From assembly GCA_046728075.1 (NCBI GenBank), contig JBKPDV010000140.1, positions 1-14,059 of the forward strand: a stretch of DNA of 14,059 nt, in the 5' to 3' direction. Every line of letters begins with the position of its first letter. The stretch's first letter is position 1. Below are positions 11,316 to 14,059 of this stretch, piece by piece. The notes beneath the pieces are model-generated. The model worked only from the letters and a program-made list of their open reading frames with translations, was not told the DNA's origin and searched no databases. Position numbers and translations under genes: made by a program. Origin of the DNA: JBKPDV01 sp046728075 (lineage in GTDB: Bacteria > Acidobacteriota > Thermoanaerobaculia > UBA5066 > Gp7-AA6).

Positions 11316-14059
11316 ATGTTCCGAATTCGCACGTTGCTCGGCCTTGCCCTTCTTTTGTTCGCGCTGACCGCCGTGGCCCAGAAGAAACCGAGCTCCTCGG
11401 CCAAGGTCCCGGACAGGCGCCCCGCAACCAAGCCCCCGGCCGGCGGCGACGTCCTCCCCTTCCACGCCACGGAGAAGACGCTTGCCAACGGGCTGAAGGT
11501 CATCGTCGTTCCGACCGGCTTTCCCAATCTCGTCTCCCTCCAGATCCCCGTGCAGACCGGCTCTCGCAATGAGGTCGAGCCCGGCAAGTCGGGCTTCGCC
11601 CATTTCTTCGAGCACATGATGTTCCGCGGGACGAAGCTCTACCCGCCCGACAAGTACCAGCAGATTCTGACTCGAGTCGGCGCGCGCCAGAACGCGTACA
11701 CGACCGACGATTACACCAACTACCACACGACGTTTTCCAAGGAGGACCTCGAGCTCATGCTGAAGGTCGAGGCCGATCGCTTCGAAAACCTTTCCTACGA
11801 CCCCGCCGCCTTCAAGACCGAGGCGCGCGCGGTCCTGGGCGAATACAACAAGAACAGCGCGAATCCCCTCGTCAAGCTCGAAGAGGTCCAGCACGAGCAC
11901 GCCTTCACCACCCACACCTACAAGCACACCACGATGGGCTTCATCAAAGACATCGAGGACATGCCCAATCAGTACGACTACTCCAAGGAGTTCTTCGGCC
12001 GTTGGTACCGGCCCGAGTACACGACGGTGATCGTGGCCGGCGACGTCGATCCCGCACGTGTGATTCCGCTCGTCGAAAAGTACTGGGGAGGCTGGAAACG
12101 CGGCAGCTTCCGGGCCACGATCCCCCAGGAGCCCCCGTCGCGGGGGCCCGTCTACGCGCATGTCCCCTGGTCCGCCCCGACGCTGCCCTGGGTCACGGTG
12201 GCCTTTCACGGGCCCGCCTTTTCCGACACGGCACGCGAGTTCGCGGCGATGGAGATGCTTCTCGACCTCGAGTTCGGCGAAACCTCCGACCTCTATAAGA
12301 AGCTGGTCGAGCGCGAGCAGAAGGTCGATCAGCTCTTTCCTGAGGGCGGAGGAACCCAGGATCCGGGCCTCGTCACGGTGGCCGCGCGCGTCAAGAAGAT
12401 CGAGGACGCCGGCTACGTGCGCGACGAGATCCTGAAGACTTTCGCACGCGCTCGCGACAAGGGTGTCGACGCGCAGCGTCTGGCCGACGCGAGGTCCAAC
12501 GCCCGTTACGGTTTCCTGCGCCAGCTGGACAACACGGAACGGATCGCTGCGACGCTCGCGCGTTTCGTCCGCTACAACCGTTCCTACGACACCTTGAACA
12601 AGCTCTATCGCGTCTACGCCGCGCTGACCCCGGCCGATCTCCACGACGCCGCGCTAAAGTACGTCACGGACGCCGGAATGGTCGTCACCACGCTGTCGAA
12701 AGAGGAGCTGCCGGCGGGCGTGGCGCAACTTCCCTCGCTGGCAAGCTTCCGCGCCCCGGAGGGGAAGACCAGGGAGCTCGCGTTCGTTGCCGTTCCCTCG
12801 AAGCTGACTCAGTTGAACATCAAGCTCCTCTTCACCGCCGGGTCGGCCGACGATCCGAAGGGAAAAGAGGGCCTGGCCGCCCTCTCGGCGTCGATGATCT
12901 CCGAGGCCGGGTCCCGGGAGCTGCGAATCGACGAGATCAACAAGGCGCTCTTCCCGATGGCCGGGACCTTCCGCGACCGGGTCGACAAGGAGATGACGAC
13001 GTTCACGGGATCAGTCCATCGAGACAACTGGGAGAAGTTCTTCGATCTCGTTCTGCCGCAGCTGACGGATCCCGGCTTTCGCGAAGAAGACTTCCAGCGG
13101 ATCAAGGACCAACAGCTGAACGCCTTGAAGGAAGACCTGCGCGGATCCAACGAAGAGGAGCTCGGCAAGGAGCGGCTTCAGACCAACATCTTCGCCGCCA
13201 CCCCCTACGGTCATCCCGTGCTCGGCACGGTTGCCGGGATCCAATCGATCACGCTGACAGACGTCCGGGACTTCGTCGGGAAGAACTACACGCGAGGCAA
13301 TCTGACGATCGGCCTCGGAGGAGACGTGCCCGAGTCTCTGCGCAACCGCCTTACGGAACGCCTCGCGGCTCTTCCGGAAGCTGCGGCGCCGCAGGCGCGG
13401 CCGGCGATCCTCGGTAAGCGCTCCTCCGGAATGGAAGTCGAGATCATTCAGAAAGAAACCCGGGCCACGGCGATCTCGTTTGGCCTTCCGATCGGCGTCC
13501 TGCGCTCTTCCCCGGACTTCGCCGCGCTTTGGGTGGCGCGCACCTGGCTCGGCGACCACCGCTCTTCCGTCTCGCACCTCTATCAGCGCATTCGCGAGAT
13601 CCGGGGCATGAACTACGGCGATTACGCCTACATCGAGGCCTTTCCCCGCGGCATGTTCCAGTTCTTCCCCGACCCGAACCTCGCCCGGCGCGCGCAGATC
13701 TTCGAGGTCTGGATCCGCCCGGTCGTTCCGGTCAATGCCCACATGGCGTTGCGCATCGCGGTCTGGGAGCTGCAGAAACTGATCGATCAAGGCCTCTCTC
13801 AGGAGGACTTCGAGGCGACGCGCAACTACCTGATGAAGAACGTGTACGTGATGACGGCGACGCAGAACCAGCAGGTGGGCTACGCGCTGGACTCGAAGTG
13901 GTACGGGATCGGCGATTTCGCTTCCACCATGCGCGAGAAGCTTGCCAGGCTCACGCGCGAGGACGTCAACGCCGCCATTCGCAAGCATCTCTCGGCCAAG
14001 GATCTGACGGTGGTGATCGTGACGAAGGACGCGGAGGACTTGAAGAAACGCCTCGTCTC
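11316..14059 (+). CDS. Exported M16 family zinc metallopeptidase (insulinase/pitrilysin-like), 3' end outside window
   Basis: Zinc protease or peptide-degrading enzyme of the envelope; 914 residues visible and still open at the right edge, close to the usual 900-950 of fused two-part M16 proteins. A signal peptide is at 1-22 (MFRIRTLLGLALLLFALTAV, then AQ), followed by a lysine/proline-rich linker to about 44. The N-terminal half carries the inverted zinc motif HFFEH at 96-100 (H96, E99 as base, H100) and the third ligand E176 in ARAVLGEYNKN, 75 residues on, the family spacing. The C-terminal half (from about 490) has the M16 fold without a zinc motif but keeps the R-Y pair in IREIRGMNYGDYAY (R760, Y767) used for substrate binding. 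ATG at 11316 follows GGAGG by 8 bases. No lipobox is seen, so it is probably soluble and periplasmic. The natural substrate is unknown. Confidence 0.94.
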   Translation, partial: MFRIRTLLGLALLLFALTAVAQKKPSSSAKVPDRRPATKPPAGGDVLPFHATEKTLANGLKVIVVPTGFPNLVSLQIPVQTGSRNEVEPGKSGFAHFFEHMMFRGTKLYPPDKYQQILTRVGARQNAYTTDDYTNYHTTFSKEDLELMLKVEADRFENLSYDPAAFKTEARAVLGEYNKNSANPLVKLEEVQHEHAFTTHTYKHTTMGFIKDIEDMPNQYDYSKEFFGRWYRPEYTTVIVAGDVDPARVIPLVEKYWGGWKRGSFRATIPQEPPSRGPVYAHVPWSAPTLPWVTVAFHGPAFSDTAREFAAMEMLLDLEFGETSDLYKKLVEREQKVDQLFPEGGGTQDPGLVTVAARVKKIEDAGYVRDEILKTFARARDKGVDAQRLADARSNARYGFLRQLDNTERIAATLARFVRYNRSYDTLNKLYRVYAALTPADLHDAALKYVTDAGMVVTTLSKEELPAGVAQLPSLASFRAPEGKTRELAFVAVPSKLTQLNIKLLFTAGSADDPKGKEGLAALSASMISEAGSRELRIDEINKALFPMAGTFRDRVDKEMTTFTGSVHRDNWEKFFDLVLPQLTDPGFREEDFQRIKDQQLNALKEDLRGSNEEELGKERLQTNIFAATPYGHPVLGTVAGIQSITLTDVRDFVGKNYTRGNLTIGLGGDVPESLRNRLTERLAALPEAAAPQARPAILGKRSSGMEVEIIQKETRATAISFGLPIGVLRSSPDFAALWVARTWLGDHRSSVSHLYQRIREIRGMNYGDYAYIEAFPRGMFQFFPDPNLARRAQIFEVWIRPVVPVNAHMALRIAVWELQKLIDQGLSQEDFEATRNYLMKNVYVMTATQNQQVGYALDSKWYGIGDFASTMREKLARLTREDVNAAIRKHLSAKDLTVVIVTKDAEDLKKRLV

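Noticed and set aside
11277..12644. Long minus-strand open frame (455 codons) antisense to the M16 gene
   Set aside because: The plus strand encodes HFFEH and the whole M16 N-terminal half; the antisense product has no recognisable fold.

Overview
The window is high-GC, densely coded bacterial chromosome. Gene content fits a free-living Gram-negative of the Acidobacteriota type: an exported M16 zinc protease, a type IV/type II-style prepilin, an ECF sigma factor with a membrane protein and a Spy/CpxP-like protein, and a rhomboid with a TPR tail. The phylum is my inference from gene style, GC and repeats; no rRNA or other phylogenetic marker is present. No phage, IS transposase, CRISPR array, tRNA or rRNA gene was seen, and no gap without a gene exceeds 300 bases (largest are 6001-6199, 8178-8355, 11160-11315 and 9805-9917, each described below).

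Layout. (1) 1-5175, minus strand: a run read right to left as a membrane-anchored TPR protein, phosphopentomutase (deoB), a family 2 glycosyltransferase, a concentrative nucleoside transporter (NupC/CNT type) and a trimeric purine nucleoside phosphorylase cut by the window edge. Transporter, phosphorylase and mutase form a nucleoside salvage route: uptake, phosphorolysis to base plus (deoxy)ribose-1-phosphate, isomerisation to the 5-phosphate. The glycosyltransferase inside it is a functional outlier. (2) 5230-6000, minus: a GspH/FimT-like minor prepilin. (3) 6200-7517, minus: three genes joined by two ATGA overlaps, an ECF sigma factor, a single-pass membrane protein (probable anti-sigma) and an exported LTxxQ (Spy/CpxP-like) protein. 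(4) 7587-8177, plus: a two-domain Nfu/NifU-type Fe-S scaffold, divergent from the sigma operon. (5) 8356-9804, plus: rhomboid protease fused to a TPR-like tail. (6) 9918-11159, minus: ATP-grasp ligase. (7) 11316 to the right edge, plus: M16 peptidase, still open at the edge.

The most distinctive non-coding signal is a set of short-period tandem repeats in the gaps. Three loci (4394-4421, 9809-9920, 11172-11279) are built of heptamers of the form CAGTNNN. Two of them are inverted pairs of heptamer arrays around a 38-48 base centre that carries its own small hairpin. A fourth (8220-8307) has the same inverted design with an 8-base period. They sit next to start or stop codons, and two bracket the ATP-grasp gene. 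An unrelated imperfect inverted repeat at 6100-6176 belongs to the widely dispersed repeat type whose spurious translation gives RFAQDD and HPERSE. No wholly new protein system was recognised; the repeat family is the best candidate for something undescribed.
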